From: Pacificitalea sp040119125
GTDB lineage: Bacteria; Pseudomonadota; Alphaproteobacteria; Rhodobacterales; Rhodobacteraceae
Direction of reading: 5' to 3'
Assembly (NCBI GenBank): GCA_040119125.1
Contig: JBEDTR010000011.1
Span: 62,001-126,000 of the forward strand
Length of the DNA stretch: 64,000 nt
Shown: positions 1 to 8,964 of the stretch, in pieces
How the letters are laid out: every line of letters starts with the position of its first letter
Numbering within the stretch: the stretch's first letter is position 1
The notes under the pieces: generated by a model
What the model saw: the letters and a program-made list of their open reading frames with translations, nothing else
Databases searched by the model: none
Told to the model about the DNA's origin: nothing
Translations under genes and position numbers: made by a program

Positions 1-610
1 GCGCGTCGGCCTCCAGCGCCAGCGCGATACCCGAGGTCAGCCCGCCGCCGCCGCAACAGACGATGACATCGGCCTGACCCACCCCGGCCTCAGCGGCCTG
101 TGCGGCGATTTCCAGCCCGGTGGTGCCTTGCCCGGCAATGACGCGCGCATCGTCGAAAGGCTTGATCAATTCCAGCCCACGCTCCTGCGCCAGCCGGTCG
201 CCGATCTCGTCGCGATCTTCCTTGCCACGGGCGTATAGGACCACCTCGGCCCCCAGCGCATGCGTGTTGCGGATTTTAAGCTGCGGTGCATCCGACGGCA
301 TGATGATGACGGCAGGCAGACCGCGCATCTTGGCCGCCATCGCGACGCCCTGCGCGTGGTTGCCCGACGAAAACGCGATCACGCCCGCGCAATCCGACGA
401 CAGCTGCGATACCGCCGACCATGCGCCGCGAAACTTGAACGAGCCAGTGATTTGCAGCGGCTCGGCTTTGACCAAAACACGCCGCCCCGCGATTTCGTCA
501 AGGAACGGCGAGGACAGCAGCGGCGTGCGGCGGGCGTGGCCGTCCAACCGCCCGGCAGCCGCGCGAATATCGTCGATCGTGACGGCTTCCGTCACCTTGT
601 CCTTAGCCAT
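1..610 (-). CDS. Threonine/serine dehydratase, PLP-dependent (3' end outside window)
   Basis: The first 203 residues of a fold-type II PLP enzyme are present; the gene runs off the left edge. The PLP-lysine motif SFKFRGA lies near residues 57-63, the substrate-loop motif SSGNHAQG follows at about residue 85, and the glycine-rich phosphate-binding loop GGGGLTSG is near residue 190. These are the three hallmarks of threonine ammonia-lyase, which converts threonine to 2-oxobutanoate and ammonia. Serine dehydratase or serine racemase are close relatives that cannot be excluded. The start codon ATG overlaps the end of the upstream hydrolase gene by 8 bases (ATGGCTAA), so translation is probably coupled. 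Whether the biosynthetic C-terminal ACT domain is present cannot be seen. Confidence 0.88.
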   Translation of the reverse strand, partial: MAKDKVTEAVTIDDIRAAAGRLDGHARRTPLLSSPFLDEIAGRRVLVKAEPLQITGSFKFRGAWSAVSQLSSDCAGVIAFSSGNHAQGVAMAAKMRGLPAVIIMPSDAPQLKIRNTHALGAEVVLYARGKEDRDEIGDRLAQERGLELIKPFDDARVIAGQGTTGLEIAAQAAEAGVGQADVIVCCGGGGLTSGIALALEADA

Positions 611-1442
611 CACAGGCCTCCAGCCATGTCTGAATTGCGGCGAGCGCGTCAGGCTCGTCAAGAAAGGGCACATGCCCCCGGTCGGGCACGCGGGCCACGA
701 TCATATCGGGGCGGCGGGCCTGCATCTGCTGCAGCGTCGCTTCGCTCAGCAGTTCGGAATTGGCCCCGCGCAGCGTGCACAGCGGCAGTCCCGACGCGGC
801 ATCGAATTGCGCCCATGCCTCCGGCAGATCACCGGAGAACGCGGCAAGGAAACTGTCACGCAGCGCCGGGTCGTAGTCGATCACCAGCCCGCTGTCGGTC
901 TGGACATATTGCGCGCGGGCCTGTTGCAGCCAGCGCTCAGGCGGCACATTGGCGAACCCGGTCATTACCTGCGCCATTTGCGCGGCGAGGTCCTCATGCG
1001 TGCGCGCCGTCGGGTTACGTCCAATATAGCCGCTGATTTTTTCCAGCCCGGCCCGTTCGATCCGAGGGCCGACATCGTTGAGGCAAAGCCCGGCCAGTCG
1101 ATCATGGGCAAAGGCCGCCAGCCCCATGCCGATCAACCCCCCGCGAGACGTGCCCAGCAGCGCGACGCGGTCCAGACCCAGATGATCGAGCAGCTCCAGC
1201 ACATCGCGGGCTTCCTGCGGAACGGTGTAGGTGGCAGCGCCCGTGTGATCCGACCGCCCGCGCCCGCGGTAATCCATGCGGATCACCCGGCGCGCGCCCA
1301 GATGCGGCAGCAGCGGCTCGAAATCGCGGGCATTGCGGGTCAGCCCGGCAAGGCACAGGAGCGGCACGCCCGATCCTGCGGGGCCAGCCCCGCTGTCATC
1401 ATAGGCGATGCCCGCACCGTCGGACGCGGTGAAGCGGCTCAT
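603..1442 (-). CDS. Alpha/beta hydrolase
   Basis: A 279-residue alpha/beta-hydrolase-fold enzyme. The nucleophile elbow is GTSRGG, with Ser near residue 99. An oxyanion-type LAGLTRNARDF segment lies near residue 31, and the probable catalytic histidine is in DRGHVPFLDEP close to the C-terminus. The start at MSRFTASDG is chosen because this ATG overlaps the stop of the upstream haloacid dehalogenase gene (ATGA). A longer reading frame exists but its extra 21 residues look non-coding. The substrate cannot be read from sequence. Position between a dehalogenase and a threonine dehydratase suggests a small-molecule esterase or C-C hydrolase. Confidence 0.88.
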   Translation of the reverse strand: MSRFTASDGAGIAYDDSGAGPAGSGVPLLCLAGLTRNARDFEPLLPHLGARRVIRMDYRGRGRSDHTGAATYTVPQEARDVLELLDHLGLDRVALLGTSRGGLIGMGLAAFAHDRLAGLCLNDVGPRIERAGLEKISGYIGRNPTARTHEDLAAQMAQVMTGFANVPPERWLQQARAQYVQTDSGLVIDYDPALRDSFLAAFSGDLPEAWAQFDAASGLPLCTLRGANSELLSEATLQQMQARRPDMIVARVPDRGHVPFLDEPDALAAIQTWLEACDG

Positions 1443-2131
1443 TTCAGCCCCTCTGCCAGCGCGACAAAGCCGCTCAGATCCGGGGCCATATGGGTGGGCC
1501 GCCACGGCAGCCGGTCGACGGGCGCGCCGCCGCGATTGGCCCAGAGGGTGGCAAAGCCATAGCCGGTGGCACAGCCCGCGTCCCAGCCGTTGGAGGAGGC
1601 AAACAGCACCTGATCGGGCGCGCAGCCGAACCGTGCACCGACCATGTCATAGACCTGTGCCGCGGGCTTGAACACGCCGACCGTCTCGACGCTGAGGATA
1701 TCGTCAAGCAACGCGTCGATCCCGGCGGAGCGCGCGGCGGCGTCGAGCATGGCGGGGGAGCCGTTCGACAGGATCGCGACATTCATGCCCAACGATTGCA
1801 GCGCGCGCAGCATTTCCGGCACCTCCGGATGCGCGTCGAGCGTGCGGTAGAGCTCCATCAGCCGGGCGCGCAGGCCGTTTTCGTCCGGCACCGAGAGCGA
1901 CTCCATCGCGTAGTCGAGCGCGTCTGCGGTGACTTGCTCGAAATCGCTATGCGCCCCGGTGATCGCGCGCAGCCATGTGTATTCCAGCTGCTTTTGCCGC
2001 CAGATCGCGGAAAGCTCCGTCGCATGGGCGGCGAACGCTTCGCGTCCCGGTTCAGCCGCCGCGTTGCGGGCGCTCGCGGCGACATCGAACAATGTGCCAT
2101 AGGCGTCGAAGATGCAGGTGGTGATTGGCAT
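1439..2131 (-). CDS. Haloacid dehalogenase type II (HAD superfamily)
   Basis: A 230-residue HAD hydrolase. Motif I is FDAYGTLFD with nucleophile Asp9; motif II Ser/Asn occurs in ILSNGSPAML; the motif III Lys occurs in VFKPAAQVYD; and the late FASSNGWDAGCATGYGF segment is typical of (S)-2-haloacid dehalogenases. Members replace the halogen of 2-haloalkanoates by hydroxyl through an aspartyl ester; many chromosomal copies act on unknown substrates. The start was set at MPITTCIFDAYG, placing motif I at the usual distance from the N-terminus. It is the first gene of a three-gene coupled run. Confidence 0.88.
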   Translation of the reverse strand: MPITTCIFDAYGTLFDVAASARNAAAEPGREAFAAHATELSAIWRQKQLEYTWLRAITGAHSDFEQVTADALDYAMESLSVPDENGLRARLMELYRTLDAHPEVPEMLRALQSLGMNVAILSNGSPAMLDAAARSAGIDALLDDILSVETVGVFKPAAQVYDMVGARFGCAPDQVLFASSNGWDAGCATGYGFATLWANRGGAPVDRLPWRPTHMAPDLSGFVALAEGLK

Positions 2132-2268
2132 GAGGGCTCCGGGGCGGGGCGGTTGCGGTTGCGCGTCGCCGCAACGTGGCATGGTCCCGGGCGGAGGGAA
2201 AGACGCCGCGTGTAAGGGCGTGGGCCGAGGGGGCAGGCCTTAGCAGCGCCCGGGCGCCGATGGGGCGC

Positions 2269-3090
2269 TTAGCCCAGCAGATCGAGGATCAGCCACGCCC
2301 CGCCGGACAGGTAGCACAGCAACGCGGCAAGGTAGGCCACCTGCGCCAAAGCCACGGTGCCCAGCCGCATCGGAGCCGTGTCACAACGGGCGGGCGGGCC
2401 TTGCAGCACCGCGCCAAACACACCGAAGGCCGCCAGCACCGCAAGGCCGGTCGAGCCCTGCCACAAAGCGAGGGACCCTAGCAAAGCGGATAGCGCAAGC
2501 GCGGCCACGCGGCTGAGCTCCGGGGCGATGGCCCGCGCCATCAGCGCCACGCAGCGGCCCCCGTCGAGCGGATAGAAGGGCAGCAGAAAGAAGGCGTTGA
2601 AGGCTGCGGTCACGCCGGCAAAGGTCCACAAAGCGGCAGCGGTGTCAGGCTGCACCTGCCACATCAGCTCTGCCGCGCCATATGCCACCAACATCGGCGC
2701 CAGTCCCAATGCGGGGCCGCAAAAGGTGACAAAGAAGGCGCGCGTGTCGCTGCGGCGCTGGGCCGGGGCGATGCCGGGTGGGTGCAGGCGGTCGGCCCGC
2801 GTCAGCATCAGGTCCGCGACCCGCGCTCCAGCAATATGGCCCAATTCGTGCAGGGCCATCGCGATCAACATGGACAGGCCGATTCCGGCACCGAACACGG
2901 TCGCGGTCAGAAGGGTCGCGGCGGCGGCAAGTATGACCGAAGGCAAATGCGGCAGCCGATGGGCCATCGCGTGGTCAATCCCCTGACCGCGCGCGGCATG
3001 GCGCGGCGCTTGGGCAGGCAGCGGACTGAACCCGCCCCGAAGAGCGAAGAGCATCAGCGACGTAAGGGCGAGCGCGATAATGAAAAGCAA
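2269..3090 (-). CDS. M50-family (site-2-protease-like) integral membrane metalloprotease
   Basis: A 273-residue multi-pass membrane protein. HELGH, near residues 81-85 inside a hydrophobic helix, is the zinc motif, and the second ligand motif appears as LPFYPLDGGR about 90 residues later. The layout matches small M50B peptidases without a PDZ domain. There is no rseP-type PDZ insertion and no nearby sigma/anti-sigma pair, so the substrate is unknown. The gene is monocistronic, with about 137 bases separating it from the downstream dehalogenase start. Confidence 0.82.
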   Translation of the reverse strand: MLFIIALALTSLMLFALRGGFSPLPAQAPRHAARGQGIDHAMAHRLPHLPSVILAAAATLLTATVFGAGIGLSMLIAMALHELGHIAGARVADLMLTRADRLHPPGIAPAQRRSDTRAFFVTFCGPALGLAPMLVAYGAAELMWQVQPDTAAALWTFAGVTAAFNAFFLLPFYPLDGGRCVALMARAIAPELSRVAALALSALLGSLALWQGSTGLAVLAAFGVFGAVLQGPPARCDTAPMRLGTVALAQVAYLAALLCYLSGGAWLILDLLG

Positions 3091-3508
3091 GGGTCAGGGT
3101 CCGGCGTGGTCAGTGGGATCCCTTGTCGCTATGGGACGAGTGGGGCGAGCATGCGACGGTTCTGCGGCAGGGAGAGGCCGATTAAGGACGCATTTGACGC
3201 ATCGGCGATGATGCGCGCAATCTGCTGCGCTCCTCTCAGTGTCTGCCATAAGGTCCGCGCGCCCCTGTCCGTAGTTATGTAGGGCCGGCCTGATTGCGGA
3301 TCTCGGCGTGCCCCGGAAGGCGTGGCGCCGAATGCAAAGCCCGGATGCGGCTTCGGACTATGCGAGGCTGCCGCTTTTGGTCGCTCCCGCTCGCTCACAT
3401 CCGCGTTGCCGATCTTGTCAGTGCGCCCGACCCCTGTAGGTTACCGGGCAGTGCCGATCGCGCGGCCGCGTGCATCGGCTGCCCAAATCCCGGAGGATAC
3501 ATCCCCTC
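3091..3508. other. Intergenic region between M50 protease and M16 operon
   Basis: About 418 bases lie between divergently transcribed genes. A minus-strand frame at 3129-3398 reads as a low-quality Arg/Pro/Ser-rich peptide and is not accepted as a gene. The right end carries a good ribosome-binding site (GGAGG at 3492-3496) for the M16 gene. No tRNA or convincing terminator was seen. Confidence 0.5.
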
Positions 3509-5140
3509 ATGCGCCTCACCCCGCGCCCCAATTTGCGCCGCCCGGCCCGTGGTTTCCGCGCCGCAGGATCGCTGATCCTTGCCGCCGCTGCCCTCGTGAC
3601 CGTCACATTTTCGCCCAGCCGCGGCTTTGCCGAGGATGTCAGCACGTTCCGTCTCGACAATGGGATGGAGGCGGTGGTGATCGAGGATCATCGCGCCCCC
3701 GTCGTGGTGCATATGGTCTGGTATCGCAACGGCGCGGCGGATGAGCCTGCGGGCAAGTCCGGTATCGCGCATTTCCTTGAGCACCTGATGTTCAAGGGCA
3801 CGGACGATCTGGCACCGGGGGAATTTTCGGAAACGGTCGAGTTGAACGGCGGCTCTGACAACGCGTTCACCGCCTATGACCATACCGGCTATTTTCAGCG
3901 CGTCGCCTCGGACCGGCTGGAATTGATGATGCGGATGGAAAGCGACCGCATGACCGATCTGATGCTCGATGCCGATGATGTGCTGACCGAGCGCGATGTG
4001 ATCTTGGAGGAGCGCAACCAGCGGGTCGAAAACTCGGCCGGGGCCCTGTTCGGCGAGCAGCGCGCCGCGGCGCAATTCATGAACCATCCCTATGGCACGC
4101 CGATCATCGGCTGGCGGCACGAGATGGCGCAGCTGAACCTTGAAGACGCGCTAAGCTATTATGATCGCTTTTATGCGCCCGATAACGCGGTCCTCGTGGT
4201 GGCAGGCGATGTTGATCCGGCGGAGGTCGAGCGGCTGGCCGAGCAATATTACGGCGCGCGGGAGCCGTCTGGCGTGGGCTCCGTCGCGCGGGTCCGCCCG
4301 CAGGAGCCGCCGCAACTGGCCGAGCGGCGCGTGATGTTTGAAGATGCCCGGATTTCGCAGCCCTATGTGATGCGCACCTACCTCGCGCCTGAGCGCGATA
4401 GCGGGGCGCAGGAGAAGGCCGCGGCGCTGGCCTTTCTCGCCGATCTTCTGGGTGGCAGTTCCGCAAGCTCGCTCATGGGGCAGGTTCTGGAATTCGAGGA
4501 AGCGAGCGCGGTGTATACCGGCGCCTTCTATGATGGCACCTCCTATGACGACACGACGTTCGGGGTGATCGTGATGCCGGTGCCGGGGCGCAGCTTGGCG
4601 CAGGCCGAGGCGGACATGGACCGGATGATTGCGCGCTTTATGGAAGAAGGCGTCGACATGGAGCGGTTCGAGCGGATCAAGATGCAGATCCGCGCCGGCG
4701 AGATTTACGAGAAAGACAGTCTTCAGGGTCTTGCCCGCCAATATGGCGCGGCGTTGACGTCCGGCCTGACGGTCGAAGACGTGCAGGCATGGCCCGATGT
4801 GTTGCAGGCCGTCACCCCGGATGACGTGATGCAGGCGGCGGCGGAACTGTTCGACAAGCGCCGCTCCGTGACCGGCTACGCCATGGGCGTCGGCCCGGCG
4901 TCGGGTATGGCGGACATGACGCAGTCGGACCCAGCCGGGGAAGGGGGCGCCGAGGCGCAGCCTGTGCCTTCCGCGCCCGCTGATAATGCGTCGGCGGAGG
5001 GTGACGGAGAGGCGGTTGCGCCTGCTCCCGCTCCCGCACCGACCCCCGCGCCGACCCCCACACCGGACCCCGCACCCGCGCCCCAGCCGATCCCCGAAGC
5101 AGGCACGCCGCCGACCGGGACCGAGGAGATGACCCGATGA
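3509..5140 (+). CDS. M16 (pitrilysin-family) zinc peptidase, catalytic subunit
   Basis: A 543-residue secreted M16B peptidase. The N-terminus has a signal sequence ending near SRGFA. The inverted zinc motif HFLEH is at residues 88-92, with the third-ligand glutamate in the ILEERNQRVEN segment about 75 residues later. The tail after about residue 475 is a low-complexity Pro/Ala linker (repeated APAP, TPAP) of unknown role. The start ATG follows GGAGG by 12 bases. It overlaps the next M16 gene by ATGA, and the two products probably form the catalytic/non-catalytic pair known for this family. They are likely periplasmic and degrade peptides. Confidence 0.92.
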   Translation: MRLTPRPNLRRPARGFRAAGSLILAAAALVTVTFSPSRGFAEDVSTFRLDNGMEAVVIEDHRAPVVVHMVWYRNGAADEPAGKSGIAHFLEHLMFKGTDDLAPGEFSETVELNGGSDNAFTAYDHTGYFQRVASDRLELMMRMESDRMTDLMLDADDVLTERDVILEERNQRVENSAGALFGEQRAAAQFMNHPYGTPIIGWRHEMAQLNLEDALSYYDRFYAPDNAVLVVAGDVDPAEVERLAEQYYGAREPSGVGSVARVRPQEPPQLAERRVMFEDARISQPYVMRTYLAPERDSGAQEKAAALAFLADLLGGSSASSLMGQVLEFEEASAVYTGAFYDGTSYDDTTFGVIVMPVPGRSLAQAEADMDRMIARFMEEGVDMERFERIKMQIRAGEIYEKDSLQGLARQYGAALTSGLTVEDVQAWPDVLQAVTPDDVMQAAAELFDKRRSVTGYAMGVGPASGMADMTQSDPAGEGGAEAQPVPSAPADNASAEGDGEAVAPAPAPAPTPAPTPTPDPAPAPQPIPEAGTPPTGTEEMTR

Positions 5141-6483
5141 TCCGTTTCACCCTGACTTCGATCACCGCAGCCACGGCGACGCTTGCGACCTGCCTGACCC
5201 TGATCGTGTCCCCTGCCAATGCGGGTATCGAAAATGTCGAGAAGGTAACCTCGGACGGGGGCATCACCGCCTGGCTGGTTACCGAACCCTCCATCCCCTT
5301 TACCGCGCTGGAGATCCGGTTTCGCGGTGGCACCAGCCTCGACCCTGCCGACAAGGGCGGTGCGATCAACTTGATGACCGCGCTGCTGGAGGAAGGCGCG
5401 GGGGATCTCGACGCGCAGGAGTTTGCCGCAGCGCGCGAGGGGCTGGCGGCATCCTATGGTTTCGACGTCGGTCGCGACACGCTGTCGGTTTCCGCGCGGT
5501 TTTTGACCGAAAACCGCGATGCATCGGTCGAGCTGCTGCGCGCGGCCCTGATCGAGCCGCGCTTCGACCAAGACGCGCTGGATCGGGTGCGGGGGCAGGT
5601 CCTTTCGATCATCGCGTCCAACACGACCGATCCCGGCGAAATCAACTCCCGCGCCTTCAACGAGGCCGCCTTCCCCGACCATCCCTATGCCTTGCCGGTC
5701 AATGGCACCGCGCAAAGCGTGGCCGCCCTGACGCGCGAGGACATGCTGGCGGTCAAGGACCGGGTGATGGCGCATGACCGGATCTATGTTTCGGCGGTGG
5801 GCGATATCACCGCCGAGGAACTGGGCCCGATGCTGGATCGGCTGCTGGGGGATTTGCCCGAAACCGGCGCACCGCTGCCCGATCATATCGATTACGCGCT
5901 GCCCGGCGGGGTGGATGTGGTGGATTTCGATACGCCGCAGTCGGTTGTCAGCTTTGCGCAGCCCGGCATCACCCGCGATGACCCGGATTTCATCCCGGCC
6001 TACATCATGATGGAAATCTTCTCGGGGGGCGGTTTTTCGTCCCGGCTGATGGAAGAGGTTCGCGAAAAGCGCGGCCTGACCTATGGGATCGGCGCGTCGC
6101 TCTATCCGATGGACAATGCCGAGCTGATCATCGGTTCCGTCAGCTCCGCCAATGATAAGGTCGCGGAGACGATCGAGGTCATCAAGGCGGAATGGGCCAA
6201 GCTGGCGGAGGACGGCATCACGCAAGAGGAACTCGACCGCGCCAAGACTTATCTGACGGGGGCGTATCCCCTGCGTTTCGACGGGAATGGGCGGATCGCG
6301 AATATCTTGGTGGGAATGCAGATGACCGACCTGCCGATCGACTATCCCGAAACGCGCAATGACTTGGTGGATGCTGTCACGCTGGAGGAAATCAACCGCG
6401 TGGTGGACCGGATCATTGAGCCGGAGCGCCTGCATTTCGTCGTTGTCGGTCAGCCGACGGGGCTACAGGCGGCAGGCCAGTAA
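5137..6483 (+). CDS. M16-family peptidase-like protein, non-catalytic partner
   Basis: A 448-residue protein with a signal peptide (cleavage near SPANA-G) and the two-lobed M16 fold. The HxxEH zinc site is absent: the equivalent segment reads NLMTALLEEG. The C-terminal lobe keeps the EVREKRGLTYGIGASL motif, whose Arg/Tyr pair contributes substrate binding in trans in M16B heterodimers. This complementary pattern, with coupled translation, supports a heterodimer with the upstream HFLEH subunit. The stop is followed about 30 bases later by a short copy of the window's intergenic repeat. Confidence 0.92.
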   Translation: MIRFTLTSITAATATLATCLTLIVSPANAGIENVEKVTSDGGITAWLVTEPSIPFTALEIRFRGGTSLDPADKGGAINLMTALLEEGAGDLDAQEFAAAREGLAASYGFDVGRDTLSVSARFLTENRDASVELLRAALIEPRFDQDALDRVRGQVLSIIASNTTDPGEINSRAFNEAAFPDHPYALPVNGTAQSVAALTREDMLAVKDRVMAHDRIYVSAVGDITAEELGPMLDRLLGDLPETGAPLPDHIDYALPGGVDVVDFDTPQSVVSFAQPGITRDDPDFIPAYIMMEIFSGGGFSSRLMEEVREKRGLTYGIGASLYPMDNAELIIGSVSSANDKVAETIEVIKAEWAKLAEDGITQEELDRAKTYLTGAYPLRFDGNGRIANILVGMQMTDLPIDYPETRNDLVDAVTLEEINRVVDRIIEPERLHFVVVGQPTGLQAAGQ

Positions 6484-6515
6484 GGGGCCAAGTGTGCGCC
6501 CGCTGCGCTAGGCGC

Positions 6516-6553
6516 GGCGCCCGCCCGCCCCCACGGGCTGGCGCTTTCGGGCC
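6516..6553 (+). repeat. Partial copy (core hairpin) of the intergenic repeat
   Basis: The stretch containing CCCACGGGCTGGCGCTT matches the hairpin core of the larger repeats at 53502-53884 and 57347-57529. Only the core is recognisable here. It lies just after the stop codon of the M16 gene and in the same orientation as that gene. Confidence 0.6.
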
Positions 6554-6636
6554 TCTCCCGGACGTCTAAGAAAAGTGTCACCCCCATCAAAATCGTTGTG
6601 GCGCTAGGCTTTCCAGACCACTGGCCTACTGCAACC

Positions 6637-6846
6637 CTAGGCCTGCCCCTCGCGTGCAAAGCAGAATTGCGGTGGGGTCGGGTAGTCGGACAGGGAGGCC
6701 TCGGCACCGCAGGTCACGCAGCGGCGGGTGTTGCGGGTCCGGTCCTCGCGCCAGTTGCAGCGACGCGTGGCGCCGTGGCCGCTGCGCCGCCAGACGATAT
6801 ACATGCAGATCGGCAGGACGATCATGCCGATAAGGGCAAAGACCAT
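6637..6846 (-). CDS. Small membrane-anchored Cys-rich protein (conserved hypothetical)
   Basis: A 69-residue protein with one N-terminal transmembrane helix (MVFALIGMIVLPICMYIVW), then a basic stretch and a Cys cluster in ATRRCNWREDRT and RRCVTCGAEA. The CxWR...CxTCG arrangement resembles small zinc-ribbon-like proteins that I associate with Rhodobacteraceae, often beside M16 or mutL genes; that recollection was not checked. Function is unknown. It diverges from mutL. Confidence 0.6.
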   Translation of the reverse strand: MVFALIGMIVLPICMYIVWRRSGHGATRRCNWREDRTRNTRRCVTCGAEASLSDYPTPPQFCFAREGQA

Positions 6847-6979
6847 TTAGAAGGCTCCTCGGTTGCGCCGGTGACCCGACCGATCATAGCCCGCGCAGCC
6901 CGTCAAGCGAGCACGCAGATCCCATTTCTCCCTCGAATCCGGGTTCAGAATCGCCGCGGCCCGTGCTAGCGCTTGTGGT

Positions 6980-8863
6980 ATGGCTCACATTGACCCCAAC
7001 ATACGGCTTGAACCGGCGCTGCGTGCCCCGATCCGGCAATTGGATGACACGGTCATCAACCGCATCGCGGCGGGGGAGGTCGTGGAGCGTCCGGCATCGG
7101 CGGTCAAGGAACTGGTCGAAAATGCGCTTGATGCCGGTGCAACCCGGATCGAGGTCGCCGTGGCCGATGGCGGCAAGACCCTGATCCGCGTCACCGATGA
7201 CGGTTGCGGCATGGATGGGGCCGACCTGCCGCTGGCGCTGAGCCGCCATGCGACGTCGAAGCTGAACGACGCCGATCTGCTCGACATCCGCTCCTTTGGC
7301 TTCCGGGGCGAAGCGCTGCCCTCGCTCGGGGCTGTCGGGCGGCTCAGCATTACATCGCGGGTGTCGGGGGGCGAGGCCTCCGCGATCCTCTGCGATGGCG
7401 GGCGGCTGGGCGCGGTCAGGCCTGCGGCGCTGGCCTGCGGCACGGTGGTGGAGCTGCGCGACCTGTTCCACGCGACCCCGGCGCGGCTGAAATTCCTGCG
7501 CTCGGACCGCGCTGAATCTCAGGCAATCGGCGATGTGATCAAACGGCTGGCAATGGCGGAGCCTTTTGTCGGTTTCACTTTGCGCGACGTGTCGGGCGGC
7601 GGCGAGGGGCGGGTGACCTTCCGCGCCGATCCCGAAACCGGCGATCTGTTCGGCGCGCTGCATGGCCGACTGGCGCGGGTGCTGGGGACGGATTTCGCCG
7701 AGAATGCCCTGCGTATCGAGGCCGCGCGCGAAGGTCTGTCGCTGACCGGTTACGCGGCCCTGCCGACCTATTCGCGGGGCTCGGCGGTGGCGCAATTCCT
7801 GTTCGTCAACGGGCGTCCTGTGCGAGACAAGCTGCTGATCGGTGCGCTGCGCGGGGCCTATGCCGATTTCCTCAGCCGCGACCGGCATCCGGCGGCGGTG
7901 CTGAACCTCGATTGCGATCCGCAGCGGGTGGATGTGAACGTGCATCCCGCCAAGGCGGAGGTCCGCTTTCGCGAGCCGGGCGTGGCGCGGGGGCTGATTG
8001 TGTCGGCGCTCCGTCATGCGCTGGCGGAGGCGGGGCACCGCGCCTCAACCACGGTTGCGGGGGCCACGCTTGGCGCATTTCGCCCCGAAGGGCAGGACCA
8101 TTCCCCCGATGCCGCGCCCCGGGTCTACCAGATGGATCGTCCCTCGTTGGGCGGCCGCGCGGCGGCCTATGCGATGCAGGCACCGCAGCCCGATGCACCC
8201 GTGACGGAGCCGTGGGGCTTTGCCGAAACGCAGGCCCCTTCGGCGCGGGTTGAGCCGGTCGCGGAGGCGCCGCATCTGGAGGCGCTGCCGCTCGGGGCGG
8301 CCCGTGCGCAAGTCCATGAAAACTACATCATCGCCCAGACCGACCGCGGCATGGTCATCGTCGATCAACACGCCGCCCATGAACGGCTGGTCTATGAGAA
8401 ACTTAAACGCCAGATGTCGGAAAACGGCGTTGCGGCGCAGGCCTTGCTGATCCCGGAGATCGTCGAGTTGTCAGAGGGCGATTGCGCCCGGCTGCTGGAG
8501 ATCGCGGAGGATCTGGCGACGCTCGGGCTGGGCATCGAGCCTTTTGGCGGCGGAGCGGTCGCGGTGCGCGAAACCCCGGCTATTCTGGGGGAGGTCAATG
8601 CCCATGCCATGCTGCGCGATATCCTCGATGAGTTGGACGATCTGGGCGACACGCGACTGGTGCGCGAACGGATCGAAGCGATCTTGAGCCGCGTCGCCTG
8701 CCACGGCTCGATCCGCTCGGGGCGGCGGATGCGCGGCGAGGAGATGAACGTTCTGCTGCGCGAGATGGAGGCGACCCCCCATTCCGGCCAGTGTAACCAC
8801 GGGCGCCCGACCTATGTGGAGTTGCGCCTGTCGGATATCGAGCGACTTTTCGGCAGAACCTGA
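6980..8863 (+). CDS. mutL: DNA mismatch repair protein MutL (endonuclease type)
   Basis: A 627-residue MutL. The N-terminal GHKL ATPase shows VKELVENALDAGA (about residues 42-54), DDGCGMDG and FGFRGEAL. The C-terminal dimerisation domain carries the metal-dependent nicking motif DQHAAHERLVYE starting at residue 462, then ACHGSIRSG and CNHGRP near residue 605. This is therefore the nicking MutL used by bacteria without MutH/Dam. It couples MutS mismatch recognition to strand removal. The first 16 residues precede the usual PIRQLDDTVINRIAAGEVVERP beginning; no better in-frame start is visible. Confidence 0.97.
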   Translation: MAHIDPNIRLEPALRAPIRQLDDTVINRIAAGEVVERPASAVKELVENALDAGATRIEVAVADGGKTLIRVTDDGCGMDGADLPLALSRHATSKLNDADLLDIRSFGFRGEALPSLGAVGRLSITSRVSGGEASAILCDGGRLGAVRPAALACGTVVELRDLFHATPARLKFLRSDRAESQAIGDVIKRLAMAEPFVGFTLRDVSGGGEGRVTFRADPETGDLFGALHGRLARVLGTDFAENALRIEAAREGLSLTGYAALPTYSRGSAVAQFLFVNGRPVRDKLLIGALRGAYADFLSRDRHPAAVLNLDCDPQRVDVNVHPAKAEVRFREPGVARGLIVSALRHALAEAGHRASTTVAGATLGAFRPEGQDHSPDAAPRVYQMDRPSLGGRAAAYAMQAPQPDAPVTEPWGFAETQAPSARVEPVAEAPHLEALPLGAARAQVHENYIIAQTDRGMVIVDQHAAHERLVYEKLKRQMSENGVAAQALLIPEIVELSEGDCARLLEIAEDLATLGLGIEPFGGGAVAVRETPAILGEVNAHAMLRDILDELDDLGDTRLVRERIEAILSRVACHGSIRSGRRMRGEEMNVLLREMEATPHSGQCNHGRPTYVELRLSDIERLFGRT

Positions 8864-8883
8864 CTTATCACGCGGGCGTGCAC

Positions 8884-8904
8884 GGTTTTTCCACGTGAAA
8901 CGCT
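8884..8904. promoter_or_regulatory. parS-like palindrome (CACGTG core)
   Basis: The sequence TTTTCCACGTGAAACG between mutL and the dehydrogenase gene has a CACGTG centre and arms that differ by one base in each half from the general ParB site TGTTNCACGTGNAACA. No parA/parB genes are in the window. It could equally be a chance palindrome or an operator. Confidence 0.3.
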
Positions 8905-8964
8905 GTCATCGCGGCGATCACTTCCTAGATTGTGAAGGGAATGACGCAAGCAAGGAGCCGGATC

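Noticed and set aside
3129..3398. 89-residue minus-strand frame in the M50/M16 spacer
   Set aside because: Low-complexity basic composition, no ribosome-binding site, no recognised motif.
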